From JBFKMV01 sp041629655 (GTDB lineage: Bacteria; Acidobacteriota; Polarisedimenticolia; Polarisedimenticolales; Polarisedimenticolaceae), in NCBI GenBank assembly GCA_041629655.1, contig JBFKMV010000083.1, positions 1-20,245 of the forward strand: a DNA stretch of 20,245 bases, given 5' to 3'. The notes beneath the pieces are model-generated. The model was not told the origin of the DNA. It saw only the letters and a list, made by a program, of their open reading frames with translations, and did no database searches. Shown here piece by piece: positions 1 to 7,128 of the stretch (position 1 is its first letter; each line of letters starts with the position of its first letter). Made by a program: the position numbers and the translations under genes.

Positions 1-8
1 GGCCGGGT

Positions 9-32
9 GGGGGCGGGGCCGGCCCCGCCCCC
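9..32. repeat. Perfect 24-bp GC palindrome
   Basis: Two 12-nt arms (GGGGGCGGGGCC and its exact reverse complement) meet without a spacer. As RNA this would form a very stable hairpin. It is followed by more C residues and, 16 nt further on, a short T-rich stretch (positions 50-56). It may be the terminator of a gene left of the window or a stand-alone GC palindrome. The T-rich stretch is too distant for a textbook intrinsic terminator, so the function is open. Confidence 0.6.
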
Positions 33-75
33 CCTCGGATTCCGCCCGTTCTTTTCACCCTTCCGGGCTCCCGCA

Positions 76-114
76 GGTCCCGCCGCTTGACCCGGCGCGG
101 CCGGGACCTAGGTT
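76..114 (+). promoter_or_regulatory. Putative promoter and inverted repeat upstream of the bactofilin gene
   Basis: TTGACC (87-92) is a fair -35 element, followed after 16 nt by TAGGTT (109-114), a weak -10. The same segment holds an inverted repeat, GGTCCCG at 76-82 and CGGGACC at 102-108. The repeat is followed by TAGGTTTT, so it could instead be an intrinsic terminator for an upstream gene. Sequence alone does not separate the two readings. Confidence 0.35.
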
Positions 115-163
115 TTCCCTGTACCGCATCGTTCACTGACCCCGGAAGGAGGACTGCGAAGCC

Positions 164-652
164 ATGACGTGGATGAAACCGAAGACCAAGAGCGACACCG
201 CCGAGCCCGCCGCACATGTTTCGGCTCCCCAGGCCAACGCGCCCCGGACCCACGATCCGGCGCCGCCCCGGGCCTCCTCCGGTGGCTCGGCCACGATCGG
301 CAAGTCGGTTCAGATCAAGGGCGAGATCAGCGGCAGCGAGAACCTCACCATCGAAGGCCGGATCGAGGGTCGGATCGATCTCGGCGGCCACGACTTGCGG
401 GTCGGTCCGAACGGACACGTCCAGGCCGACATCCACGCCAAGGCGGTGCTGATCGAGGGCGAGGTCAAGGGCGACGTCACGGCCGACGACAAGGTCGAGC
501 TGTCGACGACCGGCTCGTTGCAGGGGGACATCCGGGCGCCGCGCGTCGCGCTGGCGAACGGAGCCCGCTTCAAGGGCAGCATCGACATGGACGGTGGCGC
601 GAGCGCGGCGGCGAGCCGGCCCGCGAGCAAGGTCCAGTCCGGCGCCGCCTGA
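164..652 (+). CDS. Bactofilin (polymer-forming cytoskeletal protein)
   Basis: This 162-residue protein has the bactofilin layout: a disordered Ala/Pro-rich N-terminus (about 1-42), a central right-handed beta-helix core (about 43-145) and a short Ala/Ser-rich tail. The core shows regularly spaced hydrophobic and glycine positions, as in IGKSVQIKGEISGSENLTIE and VLIEGEVKGDVTADDKVELS, typical of the family once called DUF583. Bactofilins polymerise into nucleotide-free filaments under the inner membrane and scaffold cell-shape, stalk or chromosome-positioning machinery. The N-terminal residues MTWMK could be a short membrane-targeting segment, but this is inference. AAGGAGG (146-152) lies 11 nt before the ATG, slightly long spacing; a second in-frame ATG follows at 173. 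No LytM-type peptidase, a common bactofilin partner, is visible beside it. It faces a STAS gene 72 nt away. Confidence 0.9.
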   Translation: MTWMKPKTKSDTAEPAAHVSAPQANAPRTHDPAPPRASSGGSATIGKSVQIKGEISGSENLTIEGRIEGRIDLGGHDLRVGPNGHVQADIHAKAVLIEGEVKGDVTADDKVELSTTGSLQGDIRAPRVALANGARFKGSIDMDGGASAAASRPASKVQSGAA

Positions 653-681
653 TCCGGGCGGCCGCAGCCTCCACCACCCGG

Positions 682-712
682 GCCCGGCGCGGCGACCTGC
701 CGTCCGCCGGGC
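682..712. repeat. GC hairpin between convergent genes
   Basis: GCCCGGCG (682-689) and CGCCGGGC (705-712) form a perfect 8-bp stem with a 15-nt loop in the 72-nt gap between the bactofilin and STAS stop codons. No T-run follows on either strand, so it is at best a weak bidirectional terminator or transcript-end structure. Confidence 0.35.
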
Positions 713-724
713 GCCGGTCCGTTC

Positions 725-1135
725 TCAGCGACCGAACCGCAGCGGCTCGGGGGCGCCGCCGTTGCCCGTCGGTGGCGCCGGCCGTCCGGCGCGTTGCCGG
801 CCGAACGCCAGCACCGCCTCGGTCTCGTCGCGGAAGGAATCGATCACTTCCTCGAGCTTGATCATCTGCAACAGGTCGAACACGCGCCCCGTGGGGTTGA
901 GCAGCTTGATCGTGGCGCCGTAGTCCTTGGCGTTGCGGTAACAGGCCGCCAGCTCTCCGAGACCACACGAGTCCATGTACGTGACTCCGGCCAGGTTGAT
1001 CAGGATGTTGCATTGCCCGGCGTGCAGCAGATCGTTGACCCGCTCGCGCAGCACGATGTCGCCCCTGCCGATGGTGATCTTTCCGTAGAGGTCCACCACG
1101 GATACGTCGCCCACTTCACGTACCGTTGCTCTCAT
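725..1135 (-). CDS. STAS-domain anti-sigma factor antagonist-like protein
   Basis: This 136-residue protein is a single STAS domain (about 1-105) followed by a Pro/Gly/Arg-rich tail. The start VREVGDVSVVDLYGKITIG and the central YMDSCGLGEL match SpoIIAA/RsbV-type antagonists. The serine in DSCGL occupies the position phosphorylated by partner kinases. Family members switch partners with an anti-sigma kinase to release a sigma factor, or act in other partner-switching circuits. The ATG at 1135 was chosen because AGGAG sits 5 nt upstream and STAS homology begins immediately after it; the frame stays open further upstream but that part is unlike the family. No serine kinase (RsbW/SpoIIAB) or PP2C phosphatase gene is adjacent, so the partner is unknown. 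The 145-nt gap upstream holds an AT-rich pocket near 1250-1283. Confidence 0.88.
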   Translation of the reverse strand: MRATVREVGDVSVVDLYGKITIGRGDIVLRERVNDLLHAGQCNILINLAGVTYMDSCGLGELAACYRNAKDYGATIKLLNPTGRVFDLLQMIKLEEVIDSFRDETEAVLAFGRQRAGRPAPPTGNGGAPEPLRFGR

Positions 1136-1280
1136 GTCCGCTCCTTGATCCCGATCCGCTTCCGGGTCGGCTCCCGCGGGGGTCGGGTGCGCCGACCGCT
1201 GTTCAGTTCTTGAAACGCACGGGGACCGCCATCGGTTGCCCGATCTCGCAGGTTTTTCGATTTGTTTACAGGGAAGAGAC

Positions 1281-2849
1281 TTACGGTCGGTCGACGTTGC
1301 GCGCGCGCGCCTCGGGGGCCGTGGGGAGCGGTTCCGTGCCCCGGCCGACGTCCCGCAGCCACTGCACCAGGGGTTCGCGCCAGTCGATGGCGGTCCACTC
1401 GGGGGCCGGATCGTGTCCGGCGAAGGCATAGCCGTCCCCGCCGAGGTACATGAAGTCGTTGATCACGATCCGCAACCGCGTCTCGTCGGGGATCGGCGAC
1501 CCGTCGCGGTCGAACAGCGCGAGCACCTCACGGCCGTGGGGCGTCTCGCGGTAGCGGTAACGGAAGCCCCCGACGACGGACGCCGGGTTGGCGAGCACTT
1601 CGCGCAGCTGGCGGCCGCTCAGCTCGACGACGACCAGCGTGTTGTCGAACGGCAGCGCGGAGATCACGTCGCGGACGCGGATCGATCCCGGGAGCAGCGG
1701 CTGGCGGATTCCGCCGTCGTTGGTCACGGCGAAGCGTACCCCGGGCAGGGCCCTCAGCCAGCTGTCGACGAGCAGCCGTCGCAGCTCGGCGACCTCGATC
1801 GTCCGGTCCAGCTCGGTCAGCCACTCCGAGCCCAGCTCGCCCAGCCGGGCGCGGGCATCCTCGATGATCGCGAGCAGCTCGGGGTCGGCCGCGAGCGGAT
1901 CCTCGGCCAACGGCCGCGAAACCTCGCGGATCGTCACCGCGCGTTCGACCAGCTCTCCGTTGCGGAACGCGAGGTCGATGCGGCAGTAGCTACGGAGGTA
2001 GGGGCCGGCGTTGCACAGCACGACGTCGTCCCGCACGTCGTCGGGCGTGCCGTTGTCGTCGATCAGCGCCTCGGCGCGATGGGCGTGGCCGACCCCGGCG
2101 GCGACCACGCCCAGCTCGCGCAGCGTCGGCAGCAGCTCGCGCACCGTGTCGAGCTCGACGTGGAACAGGCTCACGACCTGATCGGCGTCGCGCTCGCGCA
2201 GCCGCGGGACCTCCCGCCGCAGTGCCGGCGCGTAGGGCAAGAACTCCAAGGTGGAGACGTTGCGCGGATCGGTCAGGCGGGGCGTGTACAGGTGGGTCAG
2301 GCCGACCAGGCCCAACCGCAGACCTCCGGCGTCGAGCACCGTGGAGCCGGCGGCCCAGGGAGGGCGCTCGCCGCTCGCCCGGTCCACCAGGTTCGCCGCC
2401 AGCAGTGGGAACTGCGCCTCGGCGCTGCGCCGGGCCAGGGTCGCCAGGCCGAAGTCGAAGTCGTGGTTGCCGATCACCGCCGCCCGGTAACCGATGCGAT
2501 TGAAGGCCGCCAGCATCGGTTGGCCCTCGAGCAGCGTGCTCTCGTACGGCCCCGTCCACATATCGCCGGAGCTCAGCAACACCACGTCCGGACTCCCCAG
2601 GCCCTCCTGCCGCAGCTGCCGCCGCAGCTCGATCACCCCGCCACGCGCCACGCCGGCCGCGACGTCGCTGAAGGGTTCCAGCCAGCCGTGCTCGTCGGTG
2701 GTCAGCAGCAGCGTCACCCGCTGCAGCGCCGGGTCCGCACCGGCCGCCGCCGCGGCAGGGAGCTCCCCGCCGGCGCGGCCACAGGCGGCCGCGACGAGCA
2801 GACCCAGCAACAGCCAGAGCGCCCGCGCGGGGCCGCCCCGATCGGTCAT
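1281..2849 (-). CDS. 5'-nucleotidase/UshA-family metallophosphoesterase lipoprotein
   Basis: This 522-residue exported enzyme has the two-domain layout of bacterial 5'-nucleotidases. The N-terminus is a lipoprotein signal with candidate Cys23 (hydrophobic stretch ending VAAAC). The metallophosphoesterase domain (about 44-300) shows D52 and H54 in TDEHG, D96 in SSGDMW, N128-H129-D130 in GNHDFDFG, H230, and GHAH at 254-257, together the di-metal site. The C-terminal substrate-binding domain (about 345-500) carries NDGGIR (377-382), LPFDNTL (399-405) and GGDGY (470-474). Members hydrolyse nucleotides, UDP-sugars or related phosphoesters in the periplasm or at the surface; the substrate here is undetermined. 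The motif around H230 (SLFHVEL) lacks the glycine of the usual SHxG. The ATG at 2849 starts the signal peptide; upstream sequence in frame is not protein-like. It is divergent from the kinase-like gene at 2986. Confidence 0.9.
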   Translation of the reverse strand: MTDRGGPARALWLLLGLLVAAACGRAGGELPAAAAAGADPALQRVTLLLTTDEHGWLEPFSDVAAGVARGGVIELRRQLRQEGLGSPDVVLLSSGDMWTGPYESTLLEGQPMLAAFNRIGYRAAVIGNHDFDFGLATLARRSAEAQFPLLAANLVDRASGERPPWAAGSTVLDAGGLRLGLVGLTHLYTPRLTDPRNVSTLEFLPYAPALRREVPRLRERDADQVVSLFHVELDTVRELLPTLRELGVVAAGVGHAHRAEALIDDNGTPDDVRDDVVLCNAGPYLRSYCRIDLAFRNGELVERAVTIREVSRPLAEDPLAADPELLAIIEDARARLGELGSEWLTELDRTIEVAELRRLLVDSWLRALPGVRFAVTNDGGIRQPLLPGSIRVRDVISALPFDNTLVVVELSGRQLREVLANPASVVGGFRYRYRETPHGREVLALFDRDGSPIPDETRLRIVINDFMYLGGDGYAFAGHDPAPEWTAIDWREPLVQWLRDVGRGTEPLPTAPEARARNVDRP

Positions 2850-2985
2850 GGCGGTTTCTCTTCGGCCCGAACGGTTGGTGTGTCGTCCGCCCGCCAAGTC
2901 TACGGGAGCGCCGGGTCCGTCGGCAAGCGGTGCCGGCCGCTGGCGGGCGGGTGCGTGGCGCGCCGGCCTCTGCGACAATGAGCGG
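2850..2985. other. Divergent intergenic region
   Basis: These 136 bases separate the start of the nucleotidase gene (minus) from the kinase-like gene (plus), so both promoters should lie here. The plus-strand element GACAAT (2974-2979) matches four of six -10 positions and ends only 6 nt before the ATG at 2986, which has no recognisable ribosome binding site. That fits a leaderless transcript, but no convincing -35 accompanies it. I see no clear promoter for the minus-strand gene. Confidence 0.3.
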
Positions 2986-3849
2986 ATGCGAGCCCACCGC
3001 CGCGCCCGGATCGCCCTGCTGTTACTGGCAAGCGCCGCCCCGCTGGCCGCCGGGGCGCCGCGGGCGTCTGCGGAGCGGGACCGGGACGTCGAGCGCTTCC
3101 TGCTCGAGGGCGCGGTGATCGAGGCGGAGGTGCTGGCCGAGGGAATCACCCGGCCCTCGCGGCTGACGCTCGAGCTGGACGGCCGGACGCTCAAGGCGGC
3201 GTTCAAGACCGTGGACGTGTTCAAACCGGGGGTCAGCCGTGAGGAAGGCGCGGCACCGGAACCGCACTTCACGGACTCGTACCAGTTCGATCGGGCCGCC
3301 TACCTCGTCGACCGCCTGCTGGGGCTCGAGATGGTGCCCGTGGTGGCGTTGCGCCGCTGGCAGGGCAAGCCCGGGGCCGCCATCGAGTGGATCGCGGGCG
3401 CCGTCAACGAGGAGGACCGCCGCAGTCGCGGTCTCGAGCCGCCGGACCCGCGAGTGCTGGATCACCAGCGCTTCGTGATGCACCTGTTCGACGCGCTGAT
3501 CCTGAACACCGACCGGAATCTCAGCAACCAGCTGGTGACTCCCGTCGACTGGCGCTTGCACCTGATCGACCATTCCCGGAGCTTCCGCCTCTCGACGGAG
3601 GTCTCGCCGCGGTTTCTGGCCAAGCCGACGCGGATGCCGCGCGAGCTGTTGGAGCGCTTGGCGGCGCTGGACGAGAAGACCGTGGCGCGCCGCCTGCGCG
3701 GGCTGGTCAGCCGGGCGCGCGTCCGGGCGCTGATGGCCCGCCGGGACCAGCTGTTGTCCAAGATCGAGCAGGATCGCCGGCGCTACGGCGACGCGGTAGT
3801 CTTCGATTACCGCGGCCCCTGGCCGGCCCCGGCCGCCGGCGTCAGGTGA
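2986..3849 (+). CDS. Exported protein with kinase-like (FAM20/PI3K/HipA-type) motifs
   Basis: The 287-residue product begins with an Arg-rich n-region and a hydrophobic stretch (about 8-24) ending in an Ala-rich cleavage region near 29, so it is probably exported. The mature part resembles atypical kinases. FDALILNTDRNLSNQL (168-183) has the catalytic-loop pattern D176-x4-N181, and LHLIDHSRSFR (191-201) has an Asp (D195) at the metal-binding, DFG-like position. AAFK (71-74) may supply the ATP-binding lysine. This arrangement recalls FAM20 secretory kinases, PI3/4-kinases and HipA. A helical Arg-rich C-terminal region follows. Substrate and activity are unknown; a pseudokinase is possible. The start was placed at the signal peptide; no ribosome binding site is evident. 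Its stop overlaps the convergent HDOD gene by 8 nt. Confidence 0.7.
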   Translation: MRAHRRARIALLLLASAAPLAAGAPRASAERDRDVERFLLEGAVIEAEVLAEGITRPSRLTLELDGRTLKAAFKTVDVFKPGVSREEGAAPEPHFTDSYQFDRAAYLVDRLLGLEMVPVVALRRWQGKPGAAIEWIAGAVNEEDRRSRGLEPPDPRVLDHQRFVMHLFDALILNTDRNLSNQLVTPVDWRLHLIDHSRSFRLSTEVSPRFLAKPTRMPRELLERLAALDEKTVARRLRGLVSRARVRALMARRDQLLSKIEQDRRRYGDAVVFDYRGPWPAPAAGVR

Positions 3850-4696
3850 ACAGCGCCGCGATCTCCCCGGCGGCCCGGCGGCTTTGCTCCACCGCCGCCG
3901 CCGCGGCATCGCGGGCCACGTGGTAGCTCTCGTGGGCCGTCTCGATCAACAGCTCGATCCCCGGGTCCTCGTTGACCTCGCGCAACAGGCTGACCAGCCG
4001 CACCGCGGGCAGCTCCGCCCAGTCGGGGTCGCCGGTCCCGTGATGCGACCCGATGGCGTGGCCGAGCAGCTCCGGGAGCTTCAGCTCCGCCGACAACAAC
4101 GCCGCCACCTCGGCGTGATCCCAGGGGAAGCACTCGCGCTCGAGCCGCGCCAGGTCCTCGGTGCCGTGGTGCCACTGCTCCAGGATCCGGCCGTACTGCC
4201 GGCCCTGCCGGTGCGCCAGCAACGGCAAGGCCATGTCCTGGAGCAGCGCGGCGGTGAAGCTCTCCGAGCGCCGCGACGGATCGATGATCTCGGCCAACGC
4301 GCCGGCGGTCGCGGCGCGGTGGGCGGCGGCATGCCAGAACCGCAGCCGGTCGTACCCCGGGGCGGGCTCCCGCGGCAGCGCGTCGCCGACCGCGAGCGAG
4401 ATCAGCATCGACTCGACCTGGGAGCGGCCCAACAGCGATACGGCGTGCGGCACGTTGCGCACGCGGTGCTTGACCGCGAAGGCCGCGGAATTGACCGTCT
4501 GCAGCAGCCGCGCGCTGAGCCCGGGATCCTGGGAGATCAGCTCGCCGATCGCCGGGGTCGAGGCGCGGTCGTCGCGCAGCATCTGCAACGCCTGCATCAC
4601 GACCGCCGGAAAGGTCGGCAGCTCGTGCTCGTCGATCACCGCCCGCAGCTCGTCGTCGGCGTTGGGCCGCCGGTTAAGCTTGAACAGCTTGAGCAT
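3842..4696 (-). CDS. HDOD-domain signalling protein
   Basis: This 284-residue cytoplasmic protein is almost entirely an HDOD domain (about 15-230). The entry motif is ELPTFPAVVMQAL (25-37), followed by SQDPGLSARLLQTVNSAAF (55-73), VPHAVSLLG (82-90) and HAxVAALL-type helices (194-201). HDOD domains are HD-superfamily relatives lacking phosphohydrolase residues; at the usual HD site this one reads LLQDMALPLL (151-160), Q-D instead of H-D. They occur in regulatory proteins linked to cyclic-di-GMP, chemotaxis and motility, but no GGDEF or EAL domain is fused here. AGGAG (4706-4710) lies 9 nt before the ATG and abuts the TAA stop of the upstream channel gene, with a 14-nt gap, so the two are probably cotranscribed. 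It ends convergent with the kinase-like gene, overlapping by 8 nt. Confidence 0.9.
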   Translation of the reverse strand: MLKLFKLNRRPNADDELRAVIDEHELPTFPAVVMQALQMLRDDRASTPAIGELISQDPGLSARLLQTVNSAAFAVKHRVRNVPHAVSLLGRSQVESMLISLAVGDALPREPAPGYDRLRFWHAAAHRAATAGALAEIIDPSRRSESFTAALLQDMALPLLAHRQGRQYGRILEQWHHGTEDLARLERECFPWDHAEVAALLSAELKLPELLGHAIGSHHGTGDPDWAELPAVRLVSLLREVNEDPGIELLIETAHESYHVARDAAAAAVEQSRRAAGEIAALFT

Positions 4697-4710
4697 CCGT
4701 GGCCGCTCCT

Positions 4711-5820
4711 TTACTCGGCCCGCCGGGCCATCTTGTTGGCGAAGATGCTCAGCAGCCCGCCCAGCATCACGTAGCCCAGCCCGACCTCGACCATCGCCAG
4801 CGTCTGCGCGGCGGCGGAGGCGGGCACCACGTCGCCGTAACCCAGTGTGGTCAGGGTCACGACGCTGTAGTAGAACGGCGAGAGCGGGGTCGGGTGGTCC
4901 CCGTAGTCCACGCTGACGAACTGGAACAATCCCGCGAAGACCGCCGCCAGCAGCGCGGTCCAGAGACCCCAGCGGGCGAAGCTGCGCCCGCAGTCCGAGG
5001 TCGCCCACCAGATCCAGTACAGCACCGCGGTGGTCCTGCTCTGCGTGCGGAACTCGTGCAGGTAGTTCTGGTCCATGATCGTGCGCCGGAGCAGGTACGC
5101 GCCCGAGAAGTCCACGCCGACGATGTCCGCCCCGATCCAGTCCGCGCTGCCGTAGCCGGTGATGCCGCGGGGCCGGACCCCGCGCATGCCGGCGCCGTGG
5201 AACGAGGCGCCGTCCACGGCGCTCTGCTCGAGGTCCGCGCCGGTGAGCTCGGCGCGGGCGAGATTCGCGCCCTGCAGGTTCGCCTCGCGGATTCGCGCCT
5301 CGTTCAGGTCCGCGCCACGCAGGTCCGCATCGCGCAGCGTGGCCTGCGTGAACGTCGCGCCGGACAGCTGGGCATTGAACAGCGTCGCCCCGGCCAGGTC
5401 GGCGCCGCCGAACCCGGCCCCCGTGCCGCGGACATCCGTCAGGTCGGCCCCGGCCAGGTCCGCGCCCAACAGCTCCGCGCCGGTCAGGTCGACCCCGAAC
5501 AGCACGGTGTCGCGGAGCCGGGCGCGCCCCAGCCGCGCTCCGGAGAGATCGGCGCGGCTGAGGTCGGCGCCGGACAGGTCGCAGCCCGAAAGATCGACGC
5601 CGGCCAGGTTCTCGCCGATCAGGCGGATCCCGCGCAGGTCCCGCGAGGCGGGATCGGGGTCGGGCGCGCCCGCGCGCAGCCGGCGCAGCAGGGCCTCGCG
5701 CGCGCTGCCTCCCGCGGGGTGGGCGCGCTGCCAGCGCGCGGCCAGCTCGTCGGTCGGCCGGCTCCCGGCTCTCGGGGGCCTGGCGGACGACGGCTGTTGC
5801 GATCGGGCGGGCCGGGCCAC
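4711..5820 (-). CDS. Pentapeptide-repeat protein fused to a two-helix K+ channel domain
   Basis: The 369-residue protein has three parts. Residues 1-60 are basic and Pro-rich with no clear domain. Residues about 61-246 are roughly 30 or more A(D/N)LxG-type pentapeptides (for example DLSGADLSRADLSGARL), which should fold as a right-handed quadrilateral beta-helix. The C-terminus is an Ion_trans_2 unit: membrane helix about 284-304, pore loop with selectivity filter TTLGYGD (324-330), and second helix about 340-362. The GYGD filter predicts a potassium-selective tetrameric channel. The repeat domain precedes the first helix and should be cytoplasmic, possibly gating or anchoring the channel. 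The GTG start at 5820 is supported by GGGAGG 4 nt upstream. The HDOD gene follows after 14 nt. The combination is known in other bacteria, but its stimulus is not established. Confidence 0.9.
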   Translation of the reverse strand: MARPARSQQPSSARPPRAGSRPTDELAARWQRAHPAGGSAREALLRRLRAGAPDPDPASRDLRGIRLIGENLAGVDLSGCDLSGADLSRADLSGARLGRARLRDTVLFGVDLTGAELLGADLAGADLTDVRGTGAGFGGADLAGATLFNAQLSGATFTQATLRDADLRGADLNEARIREANLQGANLARAELTGADLEQSAVDGASFHGAGMRGVRPRGITGYGSADWIGADIVGVDFSGAYLLRRTIMDQNYLHEFRTQSRTTAVLYWIWWATSDCGRSFARWGLWTALLAAVFAGLFQFVSVDYGDHPTPLSPFYYSVVTLTTLGYGDVVPASAAAQTLAMVEVGLGYVMLGGLLSIFANKMARRAE

Positions 5821-5878
5821 ACCGCCTCCCTCTCCGGTCCCGCCTGTTTCATCGGCCGGTTCCGCGGGAGCTTGAGCC

Positions 5879-7006
5879 TCAAAGGGCGCGCAGGGTGACC
5901 TTCCCGCTGTCCGTGGTGATCCGCAGCGCGGCGCCGCCGGAGCGGTACTGGTAGCGGCTCCGCGCCCCGTCCTGCTCCAGCAGATCGAGCGGCAGACCCC
6001 GCACCTGGACCTCGCCGGAGGGGGTCTCGGTCTCGAGGTCGAAGGAGCTGAGCGTCGCCACCTGCAAGCTGACGCTGCCGGAGACCGTGCGGATCGCCGC
6101 CCGGCGAGCGCGACGCAGCCGGGTGGCCAGCTCGACGGAACCCGACCCGGTGCTGACCTCGAGCGACTCGCTCTCCAGCTCCGCCAGATCGACGCCCCCG
6201 TCGGCCGACTCGACGACCAGCTCGTCGGCGTTGATGCGCTCTCCGCGGATCCTGCCGCCGTCGGTGGTCAGCCGGATCTCGGAGACCTGCAGATCCAGCA
6301 GCTCCACGCCCTCGGAGGTGGTGCGCACGTCGAGCGTCTCGCCGCGGAAGCTCTTGACCTCGACGCTGCCGCCGGCCTGCAGGTCGAGCGCTCCGTAGGC
6401 CTGCAGCGCGCGCACCGCGCCCTGCCCGGTCACGACCGCGACCCGGCCGCGCAGCCGCCGGCACTCGACGTCGCCGGCCACCTGGTCGACCCGCAGCGTG
6501 GCATCGGGCGGAAGCACGATCCGGACGTGCGCCGCCAGCGGCAAAGCGCCCTTGACCTTGCCCACCTGCACGGGCCGCCCGTGATAGTTCGCCTCGTAGG
6601 AGCCGCGCTGCAGCAACGGAGAGATCCAGCGTGAAATCAGGTTCTTGCCGTCGGACCTCGGAAAGCGGTAGGCCGACCCCGCATCCAGCGGGAACTCGAC
6701 GCGAACGCGGGTCGCATCCGGGTCCGACTGTTGCGCCCAGCTCACCGAGCGCGCCAGCCGGCGGGCTTCCTGCTCGGTCTTCGCCTCGGCGACCACGGTG
6801 GCCGTGATCTCGATCGCGCCCGGAGCGCCTCCGCCCTCGACCACGATCGAGCCGAGCAGGTTCGAAACGTGCAGCACCGAGGACGACGGAAGCTCGACAC
6901 GGGTCTCGAGCTGTTCCTCGGCGCGCTCCCCGGCCGCCGGGGCCGGTGCGAGCAGCGAGGCCAGCAGGAACGTCGGGACGAGGAGTGACGGAGGGCGACG
7001 TCGCAT
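5879..7006 (-). CDS. Exported DUF4097-type beta-repeat protein
   Basis: The 375-residue product starts with a signal peptide (basic MRRRPP, hydrophobic core, Ala-rich end near 25). The rest is repeating short beta-strands with alternating hydrophobic residues, as in LDVRTTSEGVELLDLQVSEI, LTTDGGRIRGE and VVESADGGVDLAELESESLEVSTGSGSVELA. This pattern matches the DUF4097 family (putative adhesin/beta-helix-like, seen in LiaF/LiaG-like and other envelope proteins). The last strands (SGKVTLRAL) end the fold exactly at the stop. The function is unknown; a periplasmic or surface scaffold is plausible. The ATG at 7006 was preferred over one at 7072 because GGAGG lies 7 nt upstream and a clean signal peptide follows. 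The 58-nt gap to the channel gene permits cotranscription. Confidence 0.8.
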   Translation of the reverse strand: MRRRPPSLLVPTFLLASLLAPAPAAGERAEEQLETRVELPSSSVLHVSNLLGSIVVEGGGAPGAIEITATVVAEAKTEQEARRLARSVSWAQQSDPDATRVRVEFPLDAGSAYRFPRSDGKNLISRWISPLLQRGSYEANYHGRPVQVGKVKGALPLAAHVRIVLPPDATLRVDQVAGDVECRRLRGRVAVVTGQGAVRALQAYGALDLQAGGSVEVKSFRGETLDVRTTSEGVELLDLQVSEIRLTTDGGRIRGERINADELVVESADGGVDLAELESESLEVSTGSGSVELATRLRRARRAAIRTVSGSVSLQVATLSSFDLETETPSGEVQVRGLPLDLLEQDGARSRYQYRSGGAALRITTDSGKVTLRAL

Positions 7007-7128
7007 CGGTGGTCCTCCAGGCGGCCGGGGCTGAAGCCGCGCGGAACGCGGGAAGGTCGTCCTGTCCAACATAGGCGGCGGGATGCCCGGAGGCCACGGA
7101 CGGGGAGCGTCAGGAGATCACGGGATCG

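Noticed and set aside
1250..1283. AT-rich pocket upstream of the STAS gene as a promoter
   Set aside because: The composition is suggestive, but no hexamer pair at correct spacing can be defended.
1236..2981. Long open frame (581 codons) on the plus strand opposite the nucleotidase gene
   Set aside because: It is the mirror of GC-rich codon usage in the minus-strand gene, is rich in Arg, Gln and Val without domain motifs, and the opposing frame encodes a complete recognised enzyme.
3842..4696. HD-GYP or HD phosphohydrolase reading of the HDOD gene
   Set aside because: The H-D pair is replaced by Q-D and no GYP motif is present; the conserved blocks are those of HDOD.
5200..5640. Apparent tandem DNA repeat with about 15-nt period
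   Set aside because: It is the codon-level image of pentapeptide repeats in the channel fusion; units are degenerate and it is not a CRISPR or satellite array.
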